DNA of 64,000 nucleotides. Source: Zhongshania marina (GTDB lineage: Bacteria > Pseudomonadota > Gammaproteobacteria > Pseudomonadales > Spongiibacteraceae). Below the pieces are notes generated by a model, which was given only the letters and a program-made list of their open reading frames with translations, was not told the origin of the DNA and did not search any database. Shown piece by piece: positions 1-9,765 of this stretch (position 1 is the stretch's first letter; each line of letters begins with the position of its first letter). The DNA lies in NCBI RefSeq assembly GCF_002915595.1, contig NZ_PQGG01000028.1, positions 29,684 to 93,683 of the forward strand, written 5' to 3'. Both the position numbers and the translations under genes were made by a program.

Positions 1-829
1 CAGTTGTCCCGATCGGGTGGGTATTGTTGCGCGGGTTAGTCAGTTTGTCGCCGATCAAGGCGGCTGGCTGACAGAGGCCAATTATCATGCAGACGCAGAA
101 AATAATTGGTTTTTTATGCGCAATGAAATTCGAGCTGACTCCCTGCGTATGGGGGCGGAGGCCTGCCGAGCGGCGTTTGCGCCAATTGCAGAAGAATATG
201 GCATGCAGTGGGAATTGGTTGATTCATCGGTCAAGCGCAAGGTCGTGATTCTTGCCAGCCATGCCTCACATTGTATTGCCGATATTTTACATCGCTGGCA
301 TAGCGGAGAGCTCGATTGTGACATTCCCTGTGTTATCTCTAATCACGAAAATTTGCGTAGCATGGTCGAGTGGCATGGTATTCCCTTTGAATACGTCGCA
401 ATAGACCCTGCAAACAAGGCACCTGCGCATGCGCGTATCATGGAACTGACGGGTGAATATCAGGCAGATTGCGTGGTCTTAGCACGCTATATGCAAATTA
501 TTCAGCCTGAGTTTTGCCGCGCGTATACGGGCAGGATGATAAATATTCATCACAGTTTCTTACCTTCATTCATCGGCGCAAATCCTTATCAAAAGGCTTT
601 TGATCGCGGTGTAAAACTGATCGGCGCGACCAGCCATTATGTGACGGAACAGCTTGATGAAGGCCCAATTATCGAACAGGATGTCATCAGAGTGTCACAT
701 CGGCATAGCAAAGACGATTTAGTGCGTCTGGGTAAAGACGTTGAAAAAGCGGTACTGGCGCGGGCCCTGCGGAATCACTTAGAGGACCGTGTTCTGGTTC
801 TCGGAAACAAGACGGTAGTGTTTGATTAA
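1..829 (+). CDS. purU: Formyltetrahydrofolate deformylase, 5' end outside window
   Basis: Hydrolyses 10-formyltetrahydrofolate to formate and tetrahydrofolate, supplying formate for purine synthesis and balancing one-carbon pools in the cytoplasm. The reading frame is open from base 2 and starts with SCPDRVGIV, the beginning of the N-terminal ACT domain, so about ten residues lie upstream of the window; the GTG at 17 is internal. The C-terminal two thirds is a formyltransferase fold with the catalytic-region motifs NIHHSFLPSF and DEGPIIEQD. Length and domain order match PurU. It is followed by a Pho box and phoB and is probably unrelated to them in function. I am confident of the family. Confidence 0.93.
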   Translation, partial: SCPDRVGIVARVSQFVADQGGWLTEANYHADAENNWFFMRNEIRADSLRMGAEACRAAFAPIAEEYGMQWELVDSSVKRKVVILASHASHCIADILHRWHSGELDCDIPCVISNHENLRSMVEWHGIPFEYVAIDPANKAPAHARIMELTGEYQADCVVLARYMQIIQPEFCRAYTGRMINIHHSFLPSFIGANPYQKAFDRGVKLIGATSHYVTEQLDEGPIIEQDVIRVSHRHSKDDLVRLGKDVEKAVLARALRNHLEDRVLVLGNKTVVFD

Positions 830-845
830 GTTACAAAAATTTGTT

Positions 846-863
846 TTGTCATAAAATTGTCAC
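846..863 (+). promoter_or_regulatory. Pho box upstream of phoB
   Basis: TTGTCATAAAATTGTCAC matches the 18-bp PhoB-binding consensus (two 7-bp CTGTCAT-like repeats with a 4-bp AT spacer) at all but about two positions. It ends 51 bp before the phoB start, which fits autoregulation of phoBR under phosphate limitation. Confidence 0.85.
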
Positions 864-914
864 CAAATGTCGTTTTAATGCTGCTTACGAAACTTGTTTA
901 AAAAGGGTAGAGGG

Positions 915-1622
915 ATGACTGCAACGACCATACTGATTGTCGACGACGAGGCCGCAATACGGGAAATGATCCGTGTTGGTTTGGAGCTTGCCGGCTACGA
1001 GTGTCTGGAGGCGAGTAATGCACAAGATGCTCACGGTATTATCGTGGATCAGCGCCCAGATCTCGTGTTACTAGATTGGATGATGCCCGTCACCAGCGGC
1101 ATAGAATTATTACGCCGCCTGCGCAGAGATGAAGTTACCCGTGATCTGCTCGTTATCATGCTCACCGCAAAAGACGATGAAGACAACCGCGTTCAAGGTT
1201 TAGACGTTGGTGCAGACGACTACATCACCAAACCTTTTTCGTCGCGTGAATTAATGGCCCGCATCAAAGCCATCATGCGCCGCTCTACGAATCGTGAGCA
1301 AGAGGAAAGCATCGAGGTTGGCGGTTTGAAATTAGACCCCGCTAGCCACCGAGTATTTGTCGACACCCAGCCGCTGGAAATGGGGCCGACGGAGTTTAAA
1401 TTACTTAAGTTTTTCATGACCCACCAAGAGCGGGCCTACAGCCGTGGTCAGTTACTAGATCAGGTTTGGGGCAGCAATGTCTATGTTGAAGAACGCACCG
1501 TAGACGTGCACATCCGCCGCCTTCGCAAAGCCCTGCAAACCGATCAGCGCGACTGTGGTTTGCTTATTCAAACTGTTCGCGGAACAGGTTACCGATTTTC
1601 CACTACAGGTGTTTGTGCCTAG
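915..1622 (+). CDS. phoB: Phosphate regulon response regulator PhoB
   Basis: OmpR-type response regulator that activates the Pho regulon when phosphorylated by PhoR. The receiver domain covers about residues 1-120, with the acidic DD pair near residue 10, phospho-acceptor D54 in LLDWMMP and the conserved lysine in YITKPF. A winged-helix DNA-binding domain follows (about 135-230, with [12 protein letters not shown]). I chose the ATG at 915, behind GTAGAGGG, rather than a TTG 21 bp upstream, because the protein then begins [12 protein letters not shown] like known PhoB proteins. At 235 residues it has normal length. phoR follows after 13 bp, so the two are probably co-transcribed from the Pho-box promoter. 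Confidence 0.96.
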   Translation: MTATTILIVDDEAAIREMIRVGLELAGYECLEASNAQDAHGIIVDQRPDLVLLDWMMPVTSGIELLRRLRRDEVTRDLLVIMLTAKDDEDNRVQGLDVGADDYITKPFSSRELMARIKAIMRRSTNREQEESIEVGGLKLDPASHRVFVDTQPLEMGPTEFKLLKFFMTHQERAYSRGQLLDQVWGSNVYVEERTVDVHIRRLRKALQTDQRDCGLLIQTVRGTGYRFSTTGVCA

Positions 1623-1635
1623 CGCACAATAATTA

Positions 1636-2937
1636 ATGCGCTATTACAGCTGGAAAACGGAATTATTGCGTATCAGCTTGCCGATTACCTTGGTAGCTGG
1701 CGCTTGCGCGATTTTTGATTTGGGAATTTGGCCTTTATTTGCAGCGTCACTATTGGCATGTGCATGGTTGTTAAGAAACCTGCAGCGACTGTCAGACTGG
1801 TTATACAGTGGTGTAGATAATGAGCCGCCAGAGGCGATTGGTATGTGGGGGCAGGTTTTTGATGTCATTTATGACATGCAGCGTGATGCAACGCAGAATA
1901 CAAATAAATTACAGGCGATGATCGACTATCTTCACTCCTCATTTGCCTCAATGTCAGATGCGGTAGTGATGCTAGATCCGCTCGGAAATATAGAATGGTG
2001 TAATGCCTCTGCTAACGATTTATTGGGTTTGCGAGAAGGTGATGACACGGGGCGGCAACTGATTAATCTTATTCGCAGCCCCGCATTTTTACGCTATTTT
2101 GATGCTGAGAAATACCAGGCACCTTTGGAGATGCCATCGCCAGTAAATAGCAACCTAAGCTTGAGTATAAGCGTGAGCTTTTTTGGGCAGCGCAATCGCT
2201 TGCTGTTTGCCCGCGACGTAACAAGAACCCATCGCCTAGAGAAAATGCGCAAGGATTTTGTGGCAAATGTGTCCCATGAGTTGCGTACGCCCTTGACGGT
2301 GATAAATGGGTACCTAGAAACCTTTTCTGAACATGGCGGCGAAAATCCACGTTGGGATCGCGCGGTTAGCCAAATGCTGCAGCAGTCGCGGCGCATGCAC
2401 ATGTTGATTCAAGACCTAATGCTATTGTCACGTCTTGAGGCGGTGCCAAAAGGGAGTGACGATACCGTTATTCGCCTGCGGCCACTGATGGAAATGATTC
2501 GCGAGGAGTGCGGCTCGGCTGCAAAAGGGACTCGGCGTATTGTTATTGAATGTGACGATAAGATTGCAATAAATGGCAATGCCAATGAATTGCGCAGCGC
2601 ATTTTCTAATCTCGCTATTAATGCTGCCCGTTACACCGCCGATGATGACACCATTACCCTGCGTTGGTATCGGGATGATGATCACGCCTATTTTGAAGTG
2701 GAAGACACCGGCATAGGTATTGAACCTCAATATATCCCCCGTTTAACCGAGCGGTTTTACCGTGTAGATCAAAGCCGTTCCCTCGATACCGGTGGCACGG
2801 GCCTTGGTTTGGCCATTGTTAAACACGTCTTAATTCGTCATCGCGCAGAATTGCGTATTCGAAGCGTGCCGAATAAGGGCAGCGTATTTACCTGTGTATT
2901 CCCGCGTTCTGCCGCCGTTGCTGTTACGCCGGCTTAG
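1636..2937 (+). CDS. phoR: Phosphate regulon sensor histidine kinase PhoR
   Basis: Inner-membrane histidine kinase that phosphorylates PhoB when phosphate is scarce and is held in check by PstSCAB-PhoU. Two closely spaced hydrophobic segments lie at about residues 12-46, with no sizeable periplasmic domain, as in PhoR. A PAS domain follows (about 95-195), then the dimerisation/phosphotransfer domain with H214 in VSHELRTPL, and a HATPase domain with the N box (NLAINAARYT) and G boxes (DTGIGI, GGTGLGLAIVKH). At 433 residues it is the usual PhoR size. No clear Shine-Dalgarno sequence precedes the ATG, so translational coupling to phoB is likely. Confidence 0.95.
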   Translation: MRYYSWKTELLRISLPITLVAGACAIFDLGIWPLFAASLLACAWLLRNLQRLSDWLYSGVDNEPPEAIGMWGQVFDVIYDMQRDATQNTNKLQAMIDYLHSSFASMSDAVVMLDPLGNIEWCNASANDLLGLREGDDTGRQLINLIRSPAFLRYFDAEKYQAPLEMPSPVNSNLSLSISVSFFGQRNRLLFARDVTRTHRLEKMRKDFVANVSHELRTPLTVINGYLETFSEHGGENPRWDRAVSQMLQQSRRMHMLIQDLMLLSRLEAVPKGSDDTVIRLRPLMEMIREECGSAAKGTRRIVIECDDKIAINGNANELRSAFSNLAINAARYTADDDTITLRWYRDDDHAYFEVEDTGIGIEPQYIPRLTERFYRVDQSRSLDTGGTGLGLAIVKHVLIRHRAELRIRSVPNKGSVFTCVFPRSAAVAVTPA

Positions 2938-2958
2938 TCGCGGAATTATTCTTAGCGA

Positions 2959-2976
2959 CTGTCACAAAGTTGTCAT
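2959..2976 (+). promoter_or_regulatory. Pho box upstream of pstS
   Basis: CTGTCACAAAGTTGTCAT is a near-perfect PhoB site. A TATAAA at 2985-2990 lies where a PhoB-dependent -10 is expected, since the Pho box replaces the -35. The pstS start is about 40 bp further on. Confidence 0.87.
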
Positions 2977-3031
2977 AATTGCTCTATAAAGTGGCTGCGT
3001 TGATGTTATTAATTGGCTTGGGAGTAGGTTT

Positions 3032-4000
3032 GTGAACATTAAACACTATGTAGCGGGAACTGTTGTTGCTTTGTCTTCTATGGCTTCGTTTGCAGTAACC
3101 GAAGTAGACGCTGGTTTACCGGAGTACGCGAGTGCGTCGGGTGTTTCGGGCAATTTGTCTAGCGTTGGTTCAGATACATTGGCAAACCTGATGACATTGT
3201 GGAGCGAAGATTTCAAGCGATATTACCCAAATGTCAATATTCAGATTCAAGCAGCGGGTTCATCTACAGCGCCGCCGGCATTGACTGAAGGCACTTCTAA
3301 CGTCGGCCCAATGAGCCGCAAAATGAAAGACAAAGAAATAGAAGCTTTTGAAACAAAATACGGCTACAAGCCCACCGCGATTCCGGTAGCCATCGATGCG
3401 CTGGCAGTGTTTGTTCATAAAGATAATCCCATTCCTGGTATGACCATCGCTCAGGTAGACGCGGTATTTTCTAGCACCCATAAATGTGGTCATGCTGATA
3501 ATGCAGAAACCTGGGGTGCCTTAGGTATGGATGGAGCGTGGGCAGCTCGCGATATTCAAATGTTTGGCCGCAATTCAGTGTCGGGCACATATGGCTATTT
3601 CAAGGAAGAGGCGCTCTGTAAGGGTGACTTTAAAAACGGTGTGAATGAGCAGCCAGGCTCGGCTTCTGTCGTGCAGTCAGTTTCAACCTCTGTTAACGGT
3701 ATCGGCTACTCAGGTATTGGTTATAAGACCTCTAGTGTACGCGCGGTTCCGCTGGCGAAGGATGGCAAAAGTGGCTTCGTTGAGGCGACAGCTGAAAATG
3801 CCACTGCCGGTACTTATCCGCTATCGCGATTTTTGTATGTTTACGTGAATAAAGCGCCTAACAAGCCCCTGGCGCCGCTAGATCGCGAATTTATTAAGTT
3901 AGTTCTTTCCAAGCAAGGCCAAGAGGTTGTGGTAAAAGACGGCTATATTCCACTCCCTGCCAGCGTTGTCGAGAAAATTTATACCAAGCTTGCGCTTTAA
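3032..4000 (+). CDS. pstS: Phosphate ABC transporter substrate-binding protein PstS
   Basis: Periplasmic phosphate-binding component of the high-affinity Pst transporter. It starts at GTG 3032 behind GGGAGTAGG. The first ~22 residues form a Sec signal peptide (MNIKHYVAG, then a hydrophobic stretch ending near SFA). The mature part shows the binding-protein motifs [20 protein letters not shown] and [12 protein letters not shown], whose Ser, Thr, Asp and Arg side chains bind phosphate in this fold. At 322 residues it resembles the Pseudomonas/marine PstS branch more than E. coli PstS. It has its own Pho box, and an intrinsic terminator follows it, so it is probably made in excess over the permease subunits. 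Confidence 0.94.
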   Translation: MNIKHYVAGTVVALSSMASFAVTEVDAGLPEYASASGVSGNLSSVGSDTLANLMTLWSEDFKRYYPNVNIQIQAAGSSTAPPALTEGTSNVGPMSRKMKDKEIEAFETKYGYKPTAIPVAIDALAVFVHKDNPIPGMTIAQVDAVFSSTHKCGHADNAETWGALGMDGAWAARDIQMFGRNSVSGTYGYFKEEALCKGDFKNGVNEQPGSASVVQSVSTSVNGIGYSGIGYKTSSVRAVPLAKDGKSGFVEATAENATAGTYPLSRFLYVYVNKAPNKPLAPLDREFIKLVLSKQGQEVVVKDGYIPLPASVVEKIYTKLAL

Positions 4001-4023
4001 GCAGTGCCTTAGTTAATGAGTTA

Positions 4024-4054
4024 AATGCCGCAGCTGTGATGCGGCATTTTTTTT
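4024..4054 (+). terminator. Intrinsic terminator after pstS
   Basis: The stem AATGCCGCA/TGCGGCATT encloses a 7-nt loop and runs into eight or more T residues. It lies 24 bp after the pstS stop and ahead of the pstC Pho box, separating pstS transcription from pstCAB-phoU. Confidence 0.85.
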
Positions 4055-4065
4055 GACTTTGAAGT

Positions 4066-4094
4066 CTGTCATTAAATTGTAATAAAAATGTCAT
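4066..4094 (+). promoter_or_regulatory. Pho box array upstream of pstC
   Basis: CTGTCATTAAATTGTAAT (4066-4083) is a Pho box. A third TGTCAT at 4089-4094 follows in the same 11-bp phase (TGTCAT at 4067, TGTAAT at 4078, TGTCAT at 4089). This suggests room for more than one PhoB dimer and an independent phosphate-controlled promoter for pstCAB-phoU. Confidence 0.75.
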
Positions 4095-4128
4095 ATCGTG
4101 TTTGTGAGTTTTTAGAGAGCGAGAAGAA

Positions 4129-6360
4129 ATGAGTCAATCTGAGGTACGAGCTACCGCTTCCGCCTACCGTAAATGGCGTCAAATCAAAGACGGCATAGCG
4201 ACAACGACGATTACCGCTGGCGGTATCAGCGTGTTGTTTGCGATCTTGTTGATATTTTTCTATTTGCTGTACGAAATCATGCCGTTGTTTCAGTCGGCGT
4301 CTATCAAGGCTGATTCGCAATTTAAAACGACAACACCCGCCGCCGCGCTCTACCTCGCGATGGAGGAACAGGCAGAAGTTGGCTTTAGATTGGCGCGCGA
4401 TGGTGAAGCAGCATTCTTTCAGCTTAGCGACGGTGCATTGTTATCAGCATCGCAATTACCCCTAGACGGTGCAGAAATCCTTAGCTTTGCGCTCGAGTCA
4501 GAGGAAAGTCGATTATTTGCACTGGGCCTCACGGATGGCAAAGTGCTGATTGCCAAACATGATTACCGCAGTAGCTACCCAAATGATAAGCGGGTAATCA
4601 CGCCAGAATTACGCTTCCCCTACGGCGATAAGGCATTTTTGCTATCGGAGGGTCGCGCGCTAGAGCAGGTAGCCATAAGCGATAGTGATGACGCCTTGCT
4701 GATTATCGCTGTGAGCAACGGAAATTTACTGGGGCGCCGCTGGGTTAAGGAAGAAGATTTCCTCAGCGAAGAGGTGACCTTAAGCGAAGAAGATGTGCTG
4801 CTGCCGAGTTTGGATATTGTCCCGAGTAAAGTGCTAATTGGTCCCGGTCAGCAGTGGTTGTATGTGCTTGCTGCCGACGGTGGTTTTCGCTTAATCGACC
4901 TGAAAGAGCAAACAATTACGGATCGTGGCTATTTATTTGATAACGGCAAATTGAGCCAAGCCAGGTTCTTGTTAGGTGGTATTTCTTTGTTGGTGGCAAG
5001 TGATCACGGTTCGATTGGTCAGTGGTTTGTGGTGAGAGATAAAGAGCGGGATTCGGGTTACAAACTGCAAGCGGTTCGAGATTTCGACATTCCCAATGGC
5101 GGCGTTGCGGCAATAGCGACCGAACACCGTCGCAAGGGCTTTGCCAGCATAAATAGCGCAGGCCAGCTAGATTTATTCTACACCACCTCTCATCGCCGTT
5201 TATTGCGTAAAGATCTCGATATTGGGCAGGTCAGCATGATGGCAATATCGCCCCGTGCCGACAAATTACTTGTTGAAAATGTCGATGGCGGTTTAGCTAG
5301 TTTCACACTGCATAATGAACATCCAGAGCTTTCGTGGTCTGCGCTATGGAGCAAAGTGTGGTACGAAAGCTACCCCGAGCCCGATTATGTTTGGCAGTCA
5401 TCGGCATCTAGCAATGACTTTGAAGCAAAATACAGTTTTGCACCGCTGGCTTTCGGTACGCTAAAGGCGGCATTTTACGCGATGCTTATTGCTGCACCTT
5501 TGGCAATTTGCGGTGCTATTTATACTGCCTATTTTATGGCGCCGGCGCTGCGCAAAAAAACCAAGCCGCTTATAGAATTAATGGAAGCGCTGCCAACGGT
5601 CATTCTCGGGTTTTTAGCCGGTCTTTGGTTGGCACCGTTTATTGAAAAGAACCTGCCTGCGGTATTCTCGCTATTCTTATTATTACCGGTAGGTATTTTA
5701 TTATTTGCATGGCTGTGGTCGCAGCTGCCAGCCACAGTACGCCGTTACATCCCTGATGGCTGGCATCCAGTATTGCTTGTTCCCATAGTACTCGCCGTTG
5801 TTATTGGCTGCGTTGAAATGAGTGCACCGCTAGAGCGTTTGTTTTTTGACGGCGATATGCGAGCGTGGTTAACAAACGATATTGGCGTGTCCTTTGATCA
5901 GCGCAATGCCTTGGTGGTTGGTATTGCAATGGGCTTTGCGGTGATTCCAACCATTTTCTCCATTGCCGAAGACGCCATATTCTCGGTACCTAAACATCTT
6001 AGTTATGGCTCTTTAGCCCTTGGAGCGACGCCTTGGCAAAGTCTTGTAGGCGTGGTTATGCCTACCGCCAGCCCAGGTATCTTCTCGGCGTTAATGATAG
6101 GCATGGGGCGAGCGGTTGGTGAAACCATGATCGTGTTAATGGCCACCGGTAATACGCCTATTATGGATGCGAATATTTTCGAGGGTATGCGTACCTTGGC
6201 GGCGAATATTGCAGTGGAAATTGGAGAAACAGAAGTCGACAGCTCTCACTATAGAGTGTTGTTTTTGGCGGCATTCGTGTTGTTTATGTTCACGTTTGTG
6301 GTCAATACCATTGCAGAAACTGTGCGCCAACGTCTGCGTATGCGTTACGGAAACCTTTGA
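4129..6360 (+). CDS. pstC: Phosphate ABC transporter permease PstC, long form
   Basis: One of the two inner-membrane permease subunits of the Pst transporter. At 743 residues it is more than twice the length of E. coli PstC. A single N-terminal membrane segment (about 24-50) is followed by roughly 380 residues without hydrophobic helices, presumably periplasmic and rich in beta-strand-like repeats. The canonical MetI-like permease domain starts near residue 437 and contains the EAA-type loop GATPWQSLVGVVMP and the motif GRAVGETMIVLMATG. Long PstC forms are known in Pseudomonas and relatives. The start follows GAGAAG. pstA follows after 56 bp. Confidence 0.9.
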   Translation: MSQSEVRATASAYRKWRQIKDGIATTTITAGGISVLFAILLIFFYLLYEIMPLFQSASIKADSQFKTTTPAAALYLAMEEQAEVGFRLARDGEAAFFQLSDGALLSASQLPLDGAEILSFALESEESRLFALGLTDGKVLIAKHDYRSSYPNDKRVITPELRFPYGDKAFLLSEGRALEQVAISDSDDALLIIAVSNGNLLGRRWVKEEDFLSEEVTLSEEDVLLPSLDIVPSKVLIGPGQQWLYVLAADGGFRLIDLKEQTITDRGYLFDNGKLSQARFLLGGISLLVASDHGSIGQWFVVRDKERDSGYKLQAVRDFDIPNGGVAAIATEHRRKGFASINSAGQLDLFYTTSHRRLLRKDLDIGQVSMMAISPRADKLLVENVDGGLASFTLHNEHPELSWSALWSKVWYESYPEPDYVWQSSASSNDFEAKYSFAPLAFGTLKAAFYAMLIAAPLAICGAIYTAYFMAPALRKKTKPLIELMEALPTVILGFLAGLWLAPFIEKNLPAVFSLFLLLPVGILLFAWLWSQLPATVRRYIPDGWHPVLLVPIVLAVVIGCVEMSAPLERLFFDGDMRAWLTNDIGVSFDQRNALVVGIAMGFAVIPTIFSIAEDAIFSVPKHLSYGSLALGATPWQSLVGVVMPTASPGIFSALMIGMGRAVGETMIVLMATGNTPIMDANIFEGMRTLAANIAVEIGETEVDSSHYRVLFLAAFVLFMFTFVVNTIAETVRQRLRMRYGNL

Positions 6361-6416
6361 TTTGTTATTGCAAAATTTGCTGGTGAGCCAGAGCAAGAGA
6401 TACGGGAAGTTAAGTC

Positions 6417-8117
6417 ATGTCATTGCACGATGATAACAAGCAAGGCTTTATAGAGTGGTGTAAGCGCGGCGAGCCAATGATTTGGATGAATGCCGCAGCG
6501 GTAACGGTTAGCACATTGGCGGTAATTGGTCTGCTAATGTTGCTGGCAGTACGTGGCTTTGGACACTTTTGGCCTGCCGCGGTTATGCAGGCCCAGTATG
6601 CTTTACCTGGTGAAGCAAGCGTTACTGTACTAGCGGAGCGTGTCGAATCTGAGGCTGTACCTATTGAGCAGTTGCTGAGTGCTGGATTTAAAATAGAAAC
6701 CGATGATGCCTTTGTAGATCGCGAGCTGGTTAAACTTGGTAACCGCGATGTCAGCGGCGCGGACTTTAAATGGGTTATCAGTCGCTACTTAAATGACATT
6801 AGCTATCCAGAAGATGCGGTGGTGATAGAGCGTCGGGAGTGGGGCAACTTTTACGGTTATCTGCAGGCCGTCAAAGAGCAGGGCCAAGTTGTCGCTAGCC
6901 TTGATGATGGGCGCGCGTGGGAGGAGTTTCAAACTCGGGTGATTCGCGCCAATGAAATTCATGAACAAATTAAAAAAATTGAGAAAAAAGATATCGGTGC
7001 GATTAATTATCGCCTCGAAAAGTTGCGACTAAAATCTCGCGGCTTGGAATTAAATACCTCAATGGCTGAGGGGCGCCGCGAGCAAATTCAAGCTGACTTA
7101 GCTGCTGAACGCGCTGAGCTGGATGCACAATATAAAGTGATGCAAAGTGAGCTGGCCGATTTATATCGCCAATGGCATCGTGACAGCTTCACCATGAAAA
7201 CGGCATCAGGACAAATCAAAGATCAGCGTATTTCGACGGTTGTTCAGGCTTATCAGCCTAATAGCATGAACTTTGCTCAAAAGATTGGTTTTTACTTTAC
7301 AAAGTTCGGCGAGTTTTTGACCGATGAGCCCCGCGAGGCAAATACCGAAGGCGGTATTTTCCCAGCCATTTTTGGTACTGTCATTATGGTACTGATCATG
7401 TCGGTGCTGGTAACGCCTTTTGGTGTGGTCGCGGCGGTGTATTTGCGCGAATACGCCAAGCAGGGTGTGATGACTCGTATTGTGCGTATCGCGGTAAATA
7501 ATTTAGCGGGGGTTCCCTCTATTGTTTACGGTGTGTTTGGTCTGGGCTTTTTTATCTATTTCCTCGGTTCAGAAATGGACAAGGCCTTTTTCCCGGAGGC
7601 GCTACCAGCGCCAACATTCGGTACACCTGGTTTGTTGTGGGCATCGGTTACCTTGGCCTTGCTAACCCTACCGGTTGTTATTGTTGCGACGGAGGAGGGC
7701 TTAGCACGTATTCCGCGCAATTTGCGCGAAGGTAGTTTGGCCTTGGGTGCGACAAAAGCGGAAACCCTTTGGCGTGTGGTATTGCCAATGGCGAGCCCAG
7801 CGATGATGACCGGCTTGATACTTGCAGTGGCACGGGCGGCGGGTGAGGTAGCGCCATTAATGTTGGTTGGTGTAGTTAAGTTAGCGCCATCCTTACCGGT
7901 TGATGGTAACTTTCCTTATTTCCATTTAGATCAGAAATTTATGCATTTGGGATTCCATATATACGATGTGGGTTTTCAAAGTCCAAATGTTGAAGCGGCA
8001 AGGCCCTTGGTATACGCCACGGCATTGCTATTAGTCGTTATCATCGCCTTGTTAAATTTAAGTGCGGTGGCCTTGCGCAATCATTTGCGTGAGAAATACA
8101 AATCACTGGAAATGTAA
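6417..8117 (+). CDS. pstA: Phosphate ABC transporter permease PstA, long form
   Basis: Second permease subunit of the Pst transporter. At 566 residues it is nearly twice the E. coli length. A first membrane helix lies at about residues 20-45, followed by a long presumably periplasmic insert. Part of this insert (about 178-258) is strongly charged and heptad-like, predicting a coiled coil. The MetI-type permease domain starts near residue 314 and contains the EAA loop [19 protein letters not shown]. Together with the oversized PstC this points to a large periplasmic structure on the transporter. pstB begins two bases after its stop, so the genes are co-transcribed. Confidence 0.9.
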   Translation: MSLHDDNKQGFIEWCKRGEPMIWMNAAAVTVSTLAVIGLLMLLAVRGFGHFWPAAVMQAQYALPGEASVTVLAERVESEAVPIEQLLSAGFKIETDDAFVDRELVKLGNRDVSGADFKWVISRYLNDISYPEDAVVIERREWGNFYGYLQAVKEQGQVVASLDDGRAWEEFQTRVIRANEIHEQIKKIEKKDIGAINYRLEKLRLKSRGLELNTSMAEGRREQIQADLAAERAELDAQYKVMQSELADLYRQWHRDSFTMKTASGQIKDQRISTVVQAYQPNSMNFAQKIGFYFTKFGEFLTDEPREANTEGGIFPAIFGTVIMVLIMSVLVTPFGVVAAVYLREYAKQGVMTRIVRIAVNNLAGVPSIVYGVFGLGFFIYFLGSEMDKAFFPEALPAPTFGTPGLLWASVTLALLTLPVVIVATEEGLARIPRNLREGSLALGATKAETLWRVVLPMASPAMMTGLILAVARAAGEVAPLMLVGVVKLAPSLPVDGNFPYFHLDQKFMHLGFHIYDVGFQSPNVEAARPLVYATALLLVVIIALLNLSAVALRNHLREKYKSLEM

Positions 8118-8119
8118 GC

Positions 8120-8995
8120 GTGAATGACGTGAACGAGAAGGCGGCGAATTTTATGACAAGTGACAAATCTACGGTAAAGGCGCACGCTATAAATATGGAG
8201 TCGCTGGGGCGGAATCGAGTGGAACAATCTATTCACGATGAAGACATCACCTTAACAGTCGATAAACTCGATTTATATTACGGGGAAAAGCAGGCCCTGT
8301 TCGACGTGAATATGGTTATACCCCGTAAAAAAGTAACTGCGTTTATCGGGCCTAGCGGCTGCGGTAAATCGACGTTGTTGCGCTGCTTTAACCGCATGAA
8401 TGATTTGGTCGATAGCTGCCGCGTCGATGGTGGTATTTCTTTAGATGGATCGAATATTTACGACAAACGCGTCGATGTGGCAACGCTACGTCGTCGGGTT
8501 GGTATGGTATTTCAAAAGCCAAATCCATTCCCCAAATCTATTTATGAAAACGTCGCCTACGGCTTGCGTATTCAGGGTATCAATAAAAAGCGCGTGTTAG
8601 ATGAAGTAGTAGAGCGCTCCTTACGTGGCGCAGCACTGTGGGATGAAGTTAAAGATCGACTTCACGATAATGCCTTGGGAATGTCGGGTGGTCAGCAGCA
8701 GCGCCTTGTTATTGCGCGCACCATTGCAGTAGAACCAGAAGTGCTGTTATTAGATGAACCTGCGTCAGCACTAGATCCTATTTCAACATTAAAAATTGAA
8801 GAACTTATTTACGAGTTAAAAGACAAATACACTATTGTTATCGTTACCCATAATATGCAGCAGGCTGCGCGGGTATCTGACTACACCGCCTTTATGTATA
8901 TGGGTAAGTTAATTGAGTTTGATAACACCGATATTCTTTTTACAAACCCCAGCAACAAGCAAACCGAAGATTATATTACCGGTCGCTATGGTTAA
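8120..8995 (+). CDS. pstB: Phosphate ABC transporter ATP-binding protein PstB
   Basis: Cytoplasmic ATPase that drives phosphate import through PstCA. It carries Walker [11 protein letters not shown]-loop FQKPNPFP, the ABC signature MSGGQQQR, Walker B VLLLDEP and the H-loop VTHNM. The annotated GTG start, 2 bp after pstA, gives 291 residues; an in-frame ATG at 8153 with a shorter N-terminus is also possible, because the family core starts only around [13 protein letters not shown]. The sequence is otherwise typical PstB. Confidence 0.95.
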   Translation: MNDVNEKAANFMTSDKSTVKAHAINMESLGRNRVEQSIHDEDITLTVDKLDLYYGEKQALFDVNMVIPRKKVTAFIGPSGCGKSTLLRCFNRMNDLVDSCRVDGGISLDGSNIYDKRVDVATLRRRVGMVFQKPNPFPKSIYENVAYGLRIQGINKKRVLDEVVERSLRGAALWDEVKDRLHDNALGMSGGQQQRLVIARTIAVEPEVLLLDEPASALDPISTLKIEELIYELKDKYTIVIVTHNMQQAARVSDYTAFMYMGKLIEFDNTDILFTNPSNKQTEDYITGRYG

Positions 8996-9026
8996 GGTTT
9001 GCTGACAGATTTATGGGAGATTGAAA

Positions 9027-9743
9027 ATGAAAGATAAGAATTCACATACACATCATATTTCTCAGCAGTTTAATACTGAGTTAGATGATATTAAAACCCG
9101 CATGTTAGAGATGGGTGGCCTAGTTGAGAAGCAGGTTGCCGATGCCACGAATGCGTTTATGAATTTGGATACCGGATTAGCCTCTGACGTAAAGCTGGGT
9201 GATAAAGCCGTAAATAGCTTAGAAGTGTCGATTGACGAAGAGTGCACCATTATTTTGGCGCGTCGGCAGCCGGCAGCTAGCGATTTGCGCTTGGTTCTGT
9301 CTATAAGCAAAATTTTAAGTGACCTCGAGCGTATGGGTGACGAGGCCAGCAAGGTTGCAGACAGTGCGATTAAACTTACTGAGTTAGGTGGGTTACCGCG
9401 CAGCGTTTTAGAAATTCGCCATATTGGCGATCATGTCTCTGGCATGGTGCGCAATGCTCTAGATTCATTTGCACGTCTAGATATTGAATTGGCACTTGCC
9501 GTTGCAGAAGAAGATAAAGCCGTTGATTTGGAATACGGCACCGCAATGCGCAGTTTAGTGACGTATATGATCGAGGATCCACGCACTATTTCGTCGGTAT
9601 TACAGGTTATGTGGGCCTTGCGGTCTTTGGAGCGCGTTGGTGATCACGCCAGAAACATTGCAGAGCATGTGATTTACTTGGTCAAAGGTGCGAATGTTAG
9701 GCACGTTGATATAGATGAAATGGCGGCGACCGTACAGGACTAA
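9027..9743 (+). CDS. phoU: Phosphate signalling protein PhoU
   Basis: Cytoplasmic adaptor linking the Pst transporter to PhoR; it represses the Pho response when phosphate is plentiful. The two three-helix-bundle repeats are visible, each with the acidic metal-binding pattern (LSDLERMGDEASKVAD and LRSLERVGDHARNIAEH). I chose the ATG at 9027, 7 bp after GGGAGA, over an in-frame TTG at 9021. At 238 residues the length is normal. It is the last gene of the pst run and faces the convergent AbgT-type gene with only 22 bp between the stops and no evident terminator. Confidence 0.95.
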   Translation: MKDKNSHTHHISQQFNTELDDIKTRMLEMGGLVEKQVADATNAFMNLDTGLASDVKLGDKAVNSLEVSIDEECTIILARRQPAASDLRLVLSISKILSDLERMGDEASKVADSAIKLTELGGLPRSVLEIRHIGDHVSGMVRNALDSFARLDIELALAVAEEDKAVDLEYGTAMRSLVTYMIEDPRTISSVLQVMWALRSLERVGDHARNIAEHVIYLVKGANVRHVDIDEMAATVQD

Positions 9744-9765
9744 GCCGCCGTCAATGTGACCGGTA

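Noticed and set aside
894..914. Upstream TTG start for phoB
   Set aside because: ATG 915 has GTAGAGGG in front and gives the conserved PhoB N-terminus.
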